Assembly: GCA_029865945.1 (NCBI GenBank)
Contig: JARXAH010000016.1
Coordinates: forward strand, 1 to 64,000
Direction: 5' to 3'
Length of the DNA stretch: 64,000 bases
From: Bacteriovoracaceae bacterium
GTDB lineage: Bacteria; Bdellovibrionota; Bacteriovoracia; Bacteriovoracales; Bacteriovoracaceae
The notes beneath the pieces are model-generated. The model had not been told where the DNA came from. It worked only from the letters and a program-made list of their open reading frames with translations, and did no database searches. Positions within the stretch are counted from its first letter, which is position 1. Each line of letters opens with the position of its first letter. Positions 1-8,855 of this stretch are shown in pieces. The position numbers and the translations under genes were made by a program.

Positions 1-333
1 GCGCTGACACTCAATGAGCGATGCTTCCACCACATCTTGGATCTGCTGACGCGATTGATTCACTCGCATCAACGCTACCTTAAACACACGCGCCAGCAAC
101 GATGATGACCTCGAGCAAAGCTGTATCGCGTACTGCACTTCATTATGCAAAACAAATTTCTTCGTCTCCGCAAGAAAGCTCGCACTATCAACCTGGTAGT
201 ACCTTAACTTTAAAAACTTCATCACCCCAATCGCCATTCCACAGCACCACTGGAAGATGATTAACCACAAGAACATGTCCCCTTCTTTGAGGACCTTGAT
301 GATCGCATCTAAGGTGCTGAGTTCTTCGTTCAT
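1..333 (-). CDS. MotA/TolQ/ExbB proton channel family protein, second copy (partial, N-terminal 111 residues)
   Basis: Inner-membrane proton-channel subunit of the TolQ/ExbB type, which with ExbD partners powers TonB-like proteins. Only the first 111 codons lie in the window; the gene runs off the left edge. The start at 331-333 (MNEELST) has an AGGAG ribosome site upstream. The DNA is nearly identical to the N-terminal part of the gene at 4361-5032, with about 9 differences in 345 bases. All but one are silent; the exception is Phe to Val in the IIKFL/IIKVL stretch. The identity stops about 15 bases upstream of the start codon. This indicates a recent duplication or gene conversion, with both copies under selection. 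Confidence 0.85.
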   Translation of the reverse strand, partial: MNEELSTLDAIIKVLKEGDMFLWLIIFQWCCGMAIGVMKFLKLRYYQVDSASFLAETKKFVLHNEVQYAIQLCSRSSSLLARVFKVALMRVNQSRQQIQDVVEASLIECQR

Positions 334-345
334 TCGGACGCTCCT
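1..345. repeat. Direct repeat copy A of the exbB 5' end (copy B at 4700-5044)
   Basis: Bases 1-345 match 4700-5044 at roughly 97 percent identity in the same orientation. They cover the ribosome site and the first 111 codons of an ExbB-type gene. Sequence similarity ends abruptly at CTCCTGATAAAAAA just upstream of the start codon. The left boundary lies outside the window. Confidence 0.9.
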
Positions 346-447
346 GATAAAAAAATAGAATGGTTGTGGTTCTTCTCGGCAGGAATAAAATAATATTAAT
401 GATTGTGTTGGCGGATAAAATACGAGGAAGAAAAATGAGACGTTAAG

Positions 448-957
448 TTAAGGCCTTGGGCAAAAACCATCCATCTCCTCTGACTTGCGGCCCGCAATAT
501 CAGACTGACATAGTTGATCAGTATTAAAAACAGAGCGAACAACACAATCACCTTGCTGTGCCTTCATCTGGGTTCGACATCGGCGATAGTTGGCCGAATC
601 CACACAATACCAACGGCGATTTCCACAATTATAAACAAGCCCTCGCCCTTGAGCTAAATAATTTACTGATCCGCCCTCTCCTTTAGTCGGTGCGACGTCT
701 CGAGGCGCACCAGCACTTTCGGAGTTATTAGCAGCATCCATCGGTTTTTCAACGGCCGGATGTTTTTGAAATGACTTCCATAAAAAAAATCCCAGTATCA
801 CGGCAACAATAAAAGCAACAAATCGTAGGGATCTTTTCCACGCACCCACATTCCAGGCCACCATCACTACAGAGCGTCCGCCTTTTAAAACGCGGGTTCG
901 ATCCATTAATTTGATTCGTGTGCTTGTTTGATCATTGTCATCATCATGCTTCGCCAT
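448..957 (-). CDS. Small single-span membrane protein with Cys-rich C-terminal domain, unknown function
   Basis: 169 residues, family not recognised. Residues about 1-40 are polar and basic. One membrane span follows (about 44-62: FVAFIVAVILGFFLW), then a Ser/Ala/Pro linker. The C-terminal 75 residues contain six cysteines (CGNRRWYC, RRC, DC, LCQ, FCPRP) and would lie in the periplasm, where disulfides could form. Start ATG at 957 follows AAGGATA. It sits between the AgmX-like gene and the duplicated exbB, all on the minus strand, so it may be an accessory part of that envelope complex. Function unknown. Confidence 0.7.
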   Translation of the reverse strand: MAKHDDDNDQTSTRIKLMDRTRVLKGGRSVVMVAWNVGAWKRSLRFVAFIVAVILGFFLWKSFQKHPAVEKPMDAANNSESAGAPRDVAPTKGEGGSVNYLAQGRGLVYNCGNRRWYCVDSANYRRCRTQMKAQQGDCVVRSVFNTDQLCQSDIAGRKSEEMDGFCPRP

Positions 958-1020
958 GAAATATCCTTTTATTCTTTATTCTATTCTCATGCGCTTCGGC
1001 CAAGAGGTAAACTAAAAATA

Positions 1021-1130
1021 ATATACCCATCGCACTTTGGTTTTCAGGGTGCGTATTCGTCGTCGACGTATATCCATACGCCTTCCTCCTCATCCACTAC
1101 CCTGAAAACCAAATTCCAATGGGTATAAAA
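1021..1130. repeat. Structured dispersed repeat, copy 1 (nested inverted repeat)
   Basis: Outer arms ATACCCAT (1023-1030) and ATGGGTAT (1119-1126) flank a perfect 15-bp pair TTTGGTTTTCAGGGT (1036-1050) / ACCCTGAAAACCAAA (1099-1113). Inside these is a GCGTAT (1051-1056) / ATACGC (1076-1081) pair with CGTCGACG in the centre. Bases 1090-1115 are identical, in reverse complement, to 62451-62476. The hairpin core CGTATggatATACG is also shared with that second copy. It lies about 70 bases downstream of the stop codon of the gene at 1200-3329. No open frame explains it. Confidence 0.85.
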
Positions 1131-1199
1131 GTGATAATGATTCAGAATTGAAACGAATGGGTCAGGTAATCAAAGATAGCATTTAAAAACTCTAATAAA

Positions 1200-3329
1200 T
1201 TAAATCGAACTAGAGGTAAAACTAAATGGATAGTTGACTTGCGCAGGACCACCCTTTGGTGATGGGAAAGGAATGGTAGTTATCACCCCTGAAACGCAAC
1301 CATGTAGAGTGGCATCGTTGAGTGCCGATTGTACAACGCGAACTCCTGACGCGCGGCCGCCAGGTTGAATCGACCACTCCATTTTGAGTGATCCACTGAG
1401 CGAGGGTTTTGAAAGAAGTGCTCGCTCATAACAATAACGAATTTTACTCATGTATTTTTCGATGGCCCTTCTCACTGCATCTTTATCAATATTTCCAGAA
1501 ACACTCATGGAACCTCCTGGACCAAAAGAACCTGATCCACCAGCGCTATGAAGTCCATTGACGCTCACTTTTCCTTGAACAAAATTGAGGGATTTTCCAT
1601 TGGCGACTCCATTAATTTCTCCATCAGAAACCACCGGGCCCGTAGCAATACTTCGCGACCCCTTGGTATTAATAGGGCCGTTACTTGAGCCCACTGAGTC
1701 GGCACCAATCTTCGCCAACATATTTTTTCCGGTCACATCCTTGGCCCCCGCGAGTCCGCGTCCGCCGAGAAATTTATCATTTTGATTAGAGGTGTTCGGA
1801 ACCGCCTGCAATCCTCGGTCATTACTTAAAAATCCTAAGGATGAAGAAATTTTTGATTTTGCTTGCGCAATTTTTTGCGCCTGAGCTTTCGCAGCAATAT
1901 CTTGGGCCGCCCGTGGATTGACAGGGCCAGTGCCCCCAACTTTAGGTGGGCCAGCTTGAACTACTAATCGTTTTGGTGGTTCTTTTTTTACCACCGTTTT
2001 TTGAACGGGTTGTGGTTTTTTTACTTCAGGTACTGGCTTCGGTATTTTTGGTATGGGTTTTTTTTCCACAACTTTTTTAGGTGGCTGTGTAGGTTCTGGC
2101 TTTGGTTTTGGTGGCTCAGGTGTTGGCTCGGCCTTGACAATTTCAGGCGCAGGGGTTGGAGCGGGCGTAGGAGCTTCTAATATTTCAGGCCTTAAAATAA
2201 CAATGGTTTCTTCTTTCTCTTTTACCTCTACCACTTCTCGCACATGAAAGAGTGAAAGAATCATGAAGGGAAGAAAAAGACCCAAAGATAATTTTAAAAA
2301 ATTTAAAAATTCTTCACGCCCTGGCCATGTCAGCCATAAAATAAATCCTGGCAAACTTTGAGAGCGCCTGATAATTATTTCATTCACGCCACTGGCCATG
2401 CGAAATTCTTGAGCTTTCTCTGTGGTTCCTTGCCCAATACTTTTTGAATCTAGCTTGCGCCATTGAGATGGCAAAGTAATGGCCAATTTTCCTTCCTTCC
2501 AACTTAACCAATCTTGTTCTTGAGGAAGGAGCTTCTTCATTTCAGGCGATACGTAAGAGTAGAGATGATTCACATATCTTGCATTCAGAGGTAATAATTC
2601 AAAATTGACAATATTTCCGTAGGATAAAAACATCACTTCTAAAACTTCTGAAGTTGTTTTTTGTTTATTGGGAAGTAACGCCCGCACTTGTTGGGAGTTA
2701 ACATCTATATAGTCTTGAAATCGTTCCCTATCTGATTCGATAGGAATTAAATCACCTGGAGTAAATTGACTCTCATCAAAGACCACCGAAGAAGAATGGG
2801 GCGTAGAATTTGAAGTTGATTTTTTAATGGGAATAATATTTATATTTTTGACGAGTTCAGGTTTTTGATTAGATTTACTTTGAGGGTTAAGTTTAGGTAT
2901 TAGAGGAAGCCTCGGTGTTTTCGTATCCTCATTTTCGTTTTCACTTTCATTCTGATTATTGATTAATTTTAGGTTGGGACGTTTTTTATCTTCCTCCCTA
3001 CCGCTGCCATTAATCAGATCAATATTTTCTTTGATAGCAGGAATTTGCAGACGAAATTCTCCACAAGTAATCCATTCACTATCACCGAACTTAGTGAGAA
3101 AATTTTTTTTATCTGAAAAACGAGTAAACTTAAGATCTCCATTCTCGATCTGTAAAACTCCATATCGCCTGGCGACAGAAGGATGCTTAAGACAAATTCC
3201 GCAAGAGGGATCACTTCCTACGAGGTAGGACTCACCTTCACTAACGGCCCAAGACTCCGACAATCCTTTCTCATTCACAATGATCAACGTAAACGATCTC
3301 GTTTCCGCTGCCAGTTTATTCGCTAGCAT
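1200..3329 (-). CDS. FHA domain - TonB-like (AgmX/PglI C-terminal) energy-transducing protein
   Basis: 709 residues. The N-terminus (about 25-95) looks like an FHA phosphothreonine-binding domain (YLVGSDPSCGICLKHPS). It is followed by a polar region, a membrane span (about 343-363, FLKLSLGLFLPFMILSLF) and a Pro/Lys/Glu-rich linker of TonB type (about 375-460). The last ~100 residues match the AgmX/PglI C-terminal domain (NIDKDAVRRAIEKYMSKIRYCYE). The topology fits a TonB analogue: the FHA domain stays in the cytoplasm and the linker crosses the periplasm. It begins 6 nt after the second exbD, so it is probably driven by the ExbB/ExbD channel encoded immediately upstream. In Myxococcus and Bdellovibrio such proteins belong to gliding or envelope machines; the role here is inferred. 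Confidence 0.8.
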   Translation of the reverse strand: MLANKLAAETRSFTLIIVNEKGLSESWAVSEGESYLVGSDPSCGICLKHPSVARRYGVLQIENGDLKFTRFSDKKNFLTKFGDSEWITCGEFRLQIPAIKENIDLINGSGREEDKKRPNLKLINNQNESENENEDTKTPRLPLIPKLNPQSKSNQKPELVKNINIIPIKKSTSNSTPHSSSVVFDESQFTPGDLIPIESDRERFQDYIDVNSQQVRALLPNKQKTTSEVLEVMFLSYGNIVNFELLPLNARYVNHLYSYVSPEMKKLLPQEQDWLSWKEGKLAITLPSQWRKLDSKSIGQGTTEKAQEFRMASGVNEIIIRRSQSLPGFILWLTWPGREEFLNFLKLSLGLFLPFMILSLFHVREVVEVKEKEETIVILRPEILEAPTPAPTPAPEIVKAEPTPEPPKPKPEPTQPPKKVVEKKPIPKIPKPVPEVKKPQPVQKTVVKKEPPKRLVVQAGPPKVGGTGPVNPRAAQDIAAKAQAQKIAQAKSKISSSLGFLSNDRGLQAVPNTSNQNDKFLGGRGLAGAKDVTGKNMLAKIGADSVGSSNGPINTKGSRSIATGPVVSDGEINGVANGKSLNFVQGKVSVNGLHSAGGSGSFGPGGSMSVSGNIDKDAVRRAIEKYMSKIRYCYERALLSKPSLSGSLKMEWSIQPGGRASGVRVVQSALNDATLHGCVSGVITTIPFPSPKGGPAQVNYPFSFTSSSI

Positions 3330-3335
3330 GACACC

Positions 3336-3848
3336 TCAATCTTTTGATTTCGAGCGAACCACAAACTTATAATTATCAAAACCCGACTTCGACGCTATCA
3401 GCATCAACTTCTCCATTTGCTCATACTTTAAATTTCCATCCAATATAAAATTTATACTCTTATGTTGCTCATCCTTGGCCCCAAACTTCTTCAAGAACTT
3501 TTGCTTCTGCAATTCAAACTCTTTCTTAAACACACTCTCCAATGCTTCCTCATCTCTTTGCGAATCCAAGTTACCCAACTTTCTCTTCTCCAAAAACACT
3601 TCCTTATCCGACGACACCTGGATAATGATCGCTTCCTTCCCCATCTCAAGTGATTCCGAAAATGGTGGATTCACATTCTTAAGCGGATCAATCGAGAGCA
3701 CTGAAGGGTTATAGGACATCAACAAAAAGAATAGTAAAATAATTAACACATCTAAGAGCGACGTTAAGTTCACTTCATCCACGTCCTGACTAGACACTGG
3801 TTTCTTATATTTTTTTTGATAAATACTTAACTGGTAATGCTCAGACAC
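3336..3848 (-). CDS. ExbD/TolR family protein
   Basis: 170 residues. It has the single N-terminal membrane span of ExbD/TolR (about 26-48, VNLTSLLDVLIILLFFLLM), including the Asp in SLLDVLI that carries protons in the family, and a periplasmic C-terminal domain. The start is GTG at 3848, with GGGAG 5 nt upstream; it lies 2 nt after the stop of the other exbD (translational coupling). It probably forms the channel with the ExbB protein at 4361-5032 and drives the AgmX-like protein. Confidence 0.85.
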   Translation of the reverse strand: MSEHYQLSIYQKKYKKPVSSQDVDEVNLTSLLDVLIILLFFLLMSYNPSVLSIDPLKNVNPPFSESLEMGKEAIIIQVSSDKEVFLEKRKLGNLDSQRDEEALESVFKKEFELQKQKFLKKFGAKDEQHKSINFILDGNLKYEQMEKLMLIASKSGFDNYKFVVRSKSKD

Positions 3849-3850
3849 TT

Positions 3851-4339
3851 CTACTCCCTCGTTTCAAAAGCGATATTGCGAAAAAGTAACTTCATCTTCG
3901 CATTACCCTTAGCATCTTTCCCTGCTGACATCCGCTGTTGCACCGAATCCACCACCGACACTATGTGATTAAAATCTATATCCTTGTACGGCTTGATGAT
4001 CATCGAATTCTCATCCGGATTCTCTGACTTTATCTTTCTCATAAATTCTTTTAAACGAGTAAGACCTTCTTTATCATACCCAAATGTCTCTACCACTTTC
4101 TCATCCACTCCTTGCGTAAATTCCACTTTCTCTTTCCCCAGTTGCAACTTAAATTGCTTCTGCTCTTTTGAATCCGGAGGGGTCGCCTGGGCATTCTTCG
4201 TCACCGGATTTGACGACGCTATCTCAAAGTATTCAAAAAACTGCACACTCATCAATAAAAAGAAAATAAAGATAAAGATCACATCCATCAAAGGAATAAT
4301 GTTAATCTTGGGTTCGTTACTGTTACTGCTTACTGACAT
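3851..4339 (-). CDS. ExbD/TolR family protein
   Basis: 162 residues. The N-terminal span (about 15-36, IIPLMDVIFIFIFFLLM) has the family Asp in PLMDVIF. The periplasmic part ends in a segment like those of other TolR proteins (MIIKPYKDIDFNHIVSVVD). It lies 21 nt after the exbB stop and 2 nt before the next exbD. Two different ExbD proteins per ExbB is the arrangement seen in Agl/Glt-type and AgmX-linked motors. Confidence 0.88.
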   Translation of the reverse strand: MSVSSNSNEPKINIIPLMDVIFIFIFFLLMSVQFFEYFEIASSNPVTKNAQATPPDSKEQKQFKLQLGKEKVEFTQGVDEKVVETFGYDKEGLTRLKEFMRKIKSENPDENSMIIKPYKDIDFNHIVSVVDSVQQRMSAGKDAKGNAKMKLLFRNIAFETRE

Positions 4340-4360
4340 ACGTAGTTACCTTAATAAAAT

Positions 4361-5032
4361 TTACGCCACGTGATCCGTTGAGCGGTACTCTTCATTCTTT
4401 CTCGTTCCTATCAAATCAATCAAACGCATGCTGTATTCATCTAGCTCAGACAACATATGGTGAATCTTCGTGTGAAGAAAATTGTGAAAAAGAAGAAGCG
4501 AAATCGCTGCCATGATACCCACCGCCGTCGCGTTCATCGCTGTCGCAATACCAAGCGCTAAGATCTTTGCCTTCTCTGAAGGATCCACTCCCGCTACCGC
4601 ACTAAATGAAATAATCAAACCGTGAATCGTTCCCAATAATCCAAAGAGCGTAGAAAAGTTAGCAAGTAACCCAAGCCAACTGATATGAGAACTCGCATTG
4701 CGCTGACACTCAATGAGCGATGCTTCCACCACATCTTGGATCTGCTGACGCGATTGATTCACCCTCATCAACGCTACCTTAAACACCCTTGCCAGCAGCG
4801 ATGACGACCTCGAGCAAAGCTGTATCGCGTACTGCACTTCATTATGCAAAACAAATTTCTTCGTCTCCGCTAGAAAGCTCGCACTATCAACCTGGTAGTA
4901 CCTTAACTTTAAAAACTTCATCACCCCAATCGCCATTCCACAGCACCACTGGAAGATGATTAACCACAAGAACATGTCCCCTTCTTTGAGGAACTTGATG
5001 ATCGCATCTAAGGTGCTGAGTTCTTCGTTCAT
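4361..5032 (-). CDS. MotA/TolQ/ExbB proton channel family protein
   Basis: 223 residues from ATG 5032 (MNEELST), preceded by AGGAG. A longer in-frame start at 5098 is less likely because the strong ribosome site and the duplicate copy both point to 5032. Three membrane spans: about 20-40, 115-140 (LGLLANFSTLFGLLGTIHGL) and 150-178 (GIATAMNATAVGIMAAISLL), with the family TolQ/ExbB core. It is the first gene of the exbB-exbD-exbD-agmX-like run. The 5' half is duplicated at the left edge of the window. Confidence 0.9.
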   Translation of the reverse strand: MNEELSTLDAIIKFLKEGDMFLWLIIFQWCCGMAIGVMKFLKLRYYQVDSASFLAETKKFVLHNEVQYAIQLCSRSSSLLARVFKVALMRVNQSRQQIQDVVEASLIECQRNASSHISWLGLLANFSTLFGLLGTIHGLIISFSAVAGVDPSEKAKILALGIATAMNATAVGIMAAISLLLFHNFLHTKIHHMLSELDEYSMRLIDLIGTRKNEEYRSTDHVA

Positions 5033-5044
5033 TCGGACGCTCCT
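4700..5044. repeat. Direct repeat copy B of the exbB 5' end
   Basis: Partner of bases 1-345, same orientation, offset 4699. It spans codons 1-111 and the ribosome site of the gene at 4361-5032. Differences cluster at third codon positions. Confidence 0.9.
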
Positions 5045-5159
5045 GATAAAAAAGTAGGATAGAAAATAGTGGCCCACAAAACGGCCAATACTATTCATCC
5101 TACCGTAGGTAAAAAAAAGGAAACAGATAGGTAAAATTTGCGCAGGAAATTCACTTTGA

Positions 5160-5600
5160 TTAGTATTCAGAATTCTTATCTGGTGTCGTTTCCAGAGAAG
5201 GTTGATCAGAGTTCCAGTTGAAGGCGAATGTAATCACCATGACATGCAAGATAAGCGCAATGATGAGATAAATCCCATTATTTTTATTCACAAAATAAAG
5301 AAAATCTTCGTGCAAAGTAAAATAGGCGGAAGTTCCATCCGGTTGTTGCAACTTAAGTGGCCGATCAAAATCCATTCGTATCTCGCGGCCATCTTCTGGG
5401 GAAATTAAATAGTGGTCATGCTGATCAACAAGTCCGCTCTTAAAATAATAGGTAGAGTTTTTTAGTTTTATGCGAAAATTTTTTCGATCAGAAACGGACA
5501 ACTGCTTGTCCACTAAGCGTTCGCTGCTCGGTGAAGACTTATACTTAATATTTAATATTTTTTTCTTTCTAAAAAAGAAATGTTTGATCTTCTTCATCAA
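5160..5600 (-). CDS. Tail-anchored small membrane protein, unknown function
   Basis: 146 residues. A strongly basic N-terminus (KKIKHFFFRKKKILNIKYK) leads into a soluble region and a single C-terminal membrane span (about 108-130, IYLIIALILHVMVITFAF), with a short acidic tail. No family recognised. It overlaps the upstream gene by 4 nt (ATGA), so the two are translationally coupled. The position between two ExbB-type genes suggests a component of the same envelope complex. Confidence 0.65.
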   Translation of the reverse strand: MMKKIKHFFFRKKKILNIKYKSSPSSERLVDKQLSVSDRKNFRIKLKNSTYYFKSGLVDQHDHYLISPEDGREIRMDFDRPLKLQQPDGTSAYFTLHEDFLYFVNKNNGIYLIIALILHVMVITFAFNWNSDQPSLETTPDKNSEY

Positions 5601-6019
5601 TAATTCATATTCTCAATTTCTTTTCTATATTCTGTTCTTGGTTTCACGAAATTAATTTCTTCATTAGGATTTTGTAAAATAAGCAACATATTTAAGTTTC
5701 TCGCTTGGCCGTGAACTTCAATGGGAGCGTTAGGATCGCGAGCAGGAGCACGAGACGCAGAGGGAACGATATTATTTGATAGGGATCGTTGCATTTGACT
5801 AGTTTTTGGTTTCACTTTTGTAACGTTGGCGTCTTGAGTATTTTTAGTTTGTGTTTGTTTTTGAGTTTGAGTTTTCGTTTTAGTTATCATTTTTGACACA
5901 CTTTTAGCATTCCTTGGTGCCTGGCCTTTTTGTGCATACGAAAAATTAATAACATTAATGAAGCCAATAAAACCAAAAATCAAAAACATCACGACATAAA
6001 TAAAATTCTTACGCTTCAA
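5597..6019 (-). CDS. Exported or signal-anchored protein with Lys/Thr/Gln-rich middle, unknown function
   Basis: 140 residues, probable TTG start at 6019 with AAAAGG just upstream. The N-terminal hydrophobic segment (about 5-28) ends in FSYAQKGQ, a likely signal peptidase site. It is followed by a low-complexity Lys/Thr/Gln region with a TKTKTQTQKQTQTK stretch, then a C-terminal part with the motif LNMLLILQNPNEEI. No family recognised. It is the second gene of the exbB-led cluster starting at 6774. Confidence 0.6.
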   Translation of the reverse strand: MKRKNFIYVVMFLIFGFIGFINVINFSYAQKGQAPRNAKSVSKMITKTKTQTQKQTQTKNTQDANVTKVKPKTSQMQRSLSNNIVPSASRAPARDPNAPIEVHGQARNLNMLLILQNPNEEINFVKPRTEYRKEIENMNY

Positions 6020-6087
6020 ACTAAACCTTTTGTTTTTTTAGATTCCCTAACTGATTTAAAACTTTCCATCCCATGTAGCGCCGCCTA

Positions 6088-6774
6088 TTAGGTTCCATAT
6101 CTTCGGTAGTATTGTTTTTCTTCATTCAAATCCTGATTGACGATTTCTTTTATTGGACGAAAGACCACTAAGTGAGTAATTTCTGAAATGATTTCCTCGT
6201 ATTTTCTGAGAATAGAATTTTCTTTATTGGTGAGCCAGGTAGAGAGCACCATACATGGAATCGCCACCATGATGCCCATCGATGTGATATTCAAGGATGT
6301 AGATAATTCTTTTATTAACATTCCAGATTGGCCGGCGACGTTCAATCCCACTAAAGAGGGAATGATAGGCATGAGACCTTGAAGGGTTCCTAACAGGCCG
6401 AGGAGTCCGGCCACTTTAGCACTCAGACTTATGTAGTTGGTTCCTGATTGAAGATGAGGAATAAATTTTTGTACTTCAATATGTGACGCCGACTTAACCG
6501 CCTCAGCACTCTTGTTAGAGTTGTAGAGAATGGCGGCGAGCACTTTTGATAAGGGATGGGTAGTCGTTAAGCAGTGTTGATAGGCCTCTTGCAATCGATT
6601 GTCTTTGACGAGGGCCTTAATTTTTGAAAAAAATTTTGCGTTGATGGTAAAGTTAAAATTTAAATTGAGATACTGTTTGATCGCTATGGCAGTCGCAAAA
6701 ACTGAGACCACCAAAATTGAAATCATGATCACGCCGCCGCTTAATAAAAATTTGAGATTCGAACTTAAATCCAT
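6088..6774 (-). CDS. MotA/TolQ/ExbB proton channel family protein (divergent paralogue)
   Basis: 228 residues from ATG 6774 (MDLSSNL), with GGGAG 5 nt upstream. Membrane spans at about 10-32, 110-140 (AGLLGLLGTLQGLMPIIPSL) and 155-180 (SLNITSMGIMVAIPCMVLST). It has the TolQ/ExbB core, but is clearly different from the gene at 4361-5032. No ExbD follows directly; the two downstream small membrane proteins or the later exbD genes would have to partner it. First gene of this minus-strand cluster. Confidence 0.85.
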   Translation of the reverse strand: MDLSSNLKFLLSGGVIMISILVVSVFATAIAIKQYLNLNFNFTINAKFFSKIKALVKDNRLQEAYQHCLTTTHPLSKVLAAILYNSNKSAEAVKSASHIEVQKFIPHLQSGTNYISLSAKVAGLLGLLGTLQGLMPIIPSLVGLNVAGQSGMLIKELSTSLNITSMGIMVAIPCMVLSTWLTNKENSILRKYEEIISEITHLVVFRPIKEIVNQDLNEEKQYYRRYGT

Positions 6775-6919
6775 TGTCGCTCCCAAAGGAGAAAGGAAGG
6801 CACAAAAGATGGGCCTCCTTATTAGGATTATTTTGCGATAGATTGGAGGGAGAAAACAGCAGGGGAAAAATCTGCAGGTCTCAAAATTTCAAACGGCCGC
6901 ACGCATCGAAACATTCTTA

Positions 6920-8614
6920 TTATAAAATCTTCTGAATCTGAAAATGCTTCAAAAATACCTGATCATAATTATCATCTGGAAATAATTCTCTGGCCGTATT
7001 AACAATGGCAGTCGCCATTTGAGGCATCTTCACTCCAGCTCCCAGGCCAAAGTGAGCTTGTAAAATAATTTGATCAATCGTACTTTTCGGAACTCCAGAT
7101 TTAAACAATTCTAGGAAAGCTTGAAATAAAGGTGTAGACCACATTTCATCAGAATTTCCTCCATTCACTGTTCTATGAGCATAATAAGTTTTTGTAGGAT
7201 CATAGGCAGGTGTTACTGAATCTAACTTTCTTCCTGGCCAACATTTGTTGTGTCCATCCCATTTGAAAACCCAATTTACATGAGGTTCAAAAAGTCCTTG
7301 GGGAGTTGAGGCACTATGAGAGGCCGCCCAGTAATCACCAAAACCTTCTCCCATGGCACCCGTATCGCCACCACGCCAAGAAGGGTTGATATGATGTTGA
7401 ATAGCGTGGCCTAATTCGTGAAGGATCACTTCTGTATCTTCATTATCATCAACGCAACCATGTCCAAAAGCTAATCGCCTGTTAGAAGGAATATAGTGTG
7501 AGTTGTCTGCTCCATTATCACCATCAGCATCTACTTCGATGGCCACAGGAAAAATCACTTTATTTCCCACAAATCCCATAGATTCCAAATAGCGAATACT
7601 TTTATCGATGTGGTAGTAGGTCATGACATCCGTAAACCCAGACTGATTGCGCTCAAAATTCCAACTTCCATCGGCGGAATTCGTAGGTGCGATAGCGGGA
7701 GGTTCAAAGTCAACTAAGGCAACTTTAGATCCTTTTAATAAATATTTTCCCTCATCTAAGGTGATTTCTTGTAAGTCCACTTTTAAGTACGCCGCAATAA
7801 AATTTTCTGCAGGGGTCGTATCTTCTAGATCATAGCGGCGTAAAGTAACCACGGGATTGGGATCAAAGACGATTGCCGATCCTGAAGTAAGTTCAACAAC
7901 GGGTAGTGTTTGAACTTTGCTAGCGTTTCTATATTGAAACGTTCTTAAGGCCTTAGAAAAGGGAATGACTTTTAATCCTTTTAAAGTAGCTCTAGATTTT
8001 AATTGAAACGCCTCTGATGGGCCTTCTACTTTCATGCGAGGAAGGGACGCACTCTCAACACTTAAAATTTTTCCATTCAAAGCATCCACGATAAGATTGC
8101 GATGACCATAAGGATTGGAAGTGGCCAAATAAACTTTATAAACTAACTTAGAATCTTGAGACACGATTAACTTAACTTCCGGAGCTTCCATCATTTCGCC
8201 CGACACGTTTAGATGATTCCATGCCTTTTCCATTGCCGCTTGCGAGCTGAGTGCGGGATGAGTCGTTAAGGATTTGAAGGAACTGCTAGAAGTAGTGGAA
8301 TCATAAATGGATTTAACTACTGATACTTTTAAATCCGTAGTCACCACTAACTGTGATCCTTCAAGTTCGACACCTTGAACTTTTTGCTGAAAAGTAAAAT
8401 GCTTGCCCAGCAAACTTTCTTTTACTTCCACTAGTGTGAATTGATCGGGATCTAAATTGAGATTTAATTCTCCGAGAGATGTTTTCAACAACTCTTCATG
8501 AGAAGAAGACTTACTCAGTTTAAGATGAATTTGTCCGTTCAAATAATGAGCTGTCCCTGCATAAAGAGAGGAATAGAAAAATGAACATAGCAGTGCTGTA
8601 CTAAAGATTTTCAA
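6920..8614 (-). CDS. Secreted zinc metallopeptidase with FTP/PepSY-like propeptide (M4/M36-like)
   Basis: 564 residues. Signal peptide at 1-19 (MKIFSTALLCSFFYSSLYAG). Residues about 25-190 resemble the FTP and PepSY propeptide domains of thermolysin and fungalysin families. The catalytic domain has the zinc motif HELGHAIQHH and, downstream, GEGFGDYWA, which supplies the third ligand in M36/M4 enzymes. Predicted extracellular protease, activated by removal of the propeptide; a plausible nutrient-acquisition or prey-digestion enzyme (inference). Transcribed alone. Confidence 0.88.
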   Translation of the reverse strand: MKIFSTALLCSFFYSSLYAGTAHYLNGQIHLKLSKSSSHEELLKTSLGELNLNLDPDQFTLVEVKESLLGKHFTFQQKVQGVELEGSQLVVTTDLKVSVVKSIYDSTTSSSSFKSLTTHPALSSQAAMEKAWNHLNVSGEMMEAPEVKLIVSQDSKLVYKVYLATSNPYGHRNLIVDALNGKILSVESASLPRMKVEGPSEAFQLKSRATLKGLKVIPFSKALRTFQYRNASKVQTLPVVELTSGSAIVFDPNPVVTLRRYDLEDTTPAENFIAAYLKVDLQEITLDEGKYLLKGSKVALVDFEPPAIAPTNSADGSWNFERNQSGFTDVMTYYHIDKSIRYLESMGFVGNKVIFPVAIEVDADGDNGADNSHYIPSNRRLAFGHGCVDDNEDTEVILHELGHAIQHHINPSWRGGDTGAMGEGFGDYWAASHSASTPQGLFEPHVNWVFKWDGHNKCWPGRKLDSVTPAYDPTKTYYAHRTVNGGNSDEMWSTPLFQAFLELFKSGVPKSTIDQIILQAHFGLGAGVKMPQMATAIVNTARELFPDDNYDQVFLKHFQIQKIL

Positions 8615-8855
8615 TGTCTAACTCCTTGACTAAAAAGATAATCTAGTTATTCAAGGTTAAGAGTTTTGAAACCTGTTAGGGTACTAATTTGATCTAAAAT
8701 ATAATTTGCTTAAATCCATGCGGGATAAAAACTATTTCAGACAACTAATGATAGTGAGATAAATATTGAATAAGTAAGGATCTTGTTCCATTTTTTTGAA
8801 TAAATTTTAAAAAAAAAGAATCAAAATCCTATAATAGCAGTCAACTTTCTAGTCA

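Noticed and set aside
928-1128. Plus-strand 66-codon ORF
   Set aside because: It overlaps the start of the 448-957 gene and runs through the nested inverted repeat; no ribosome site and no family features.
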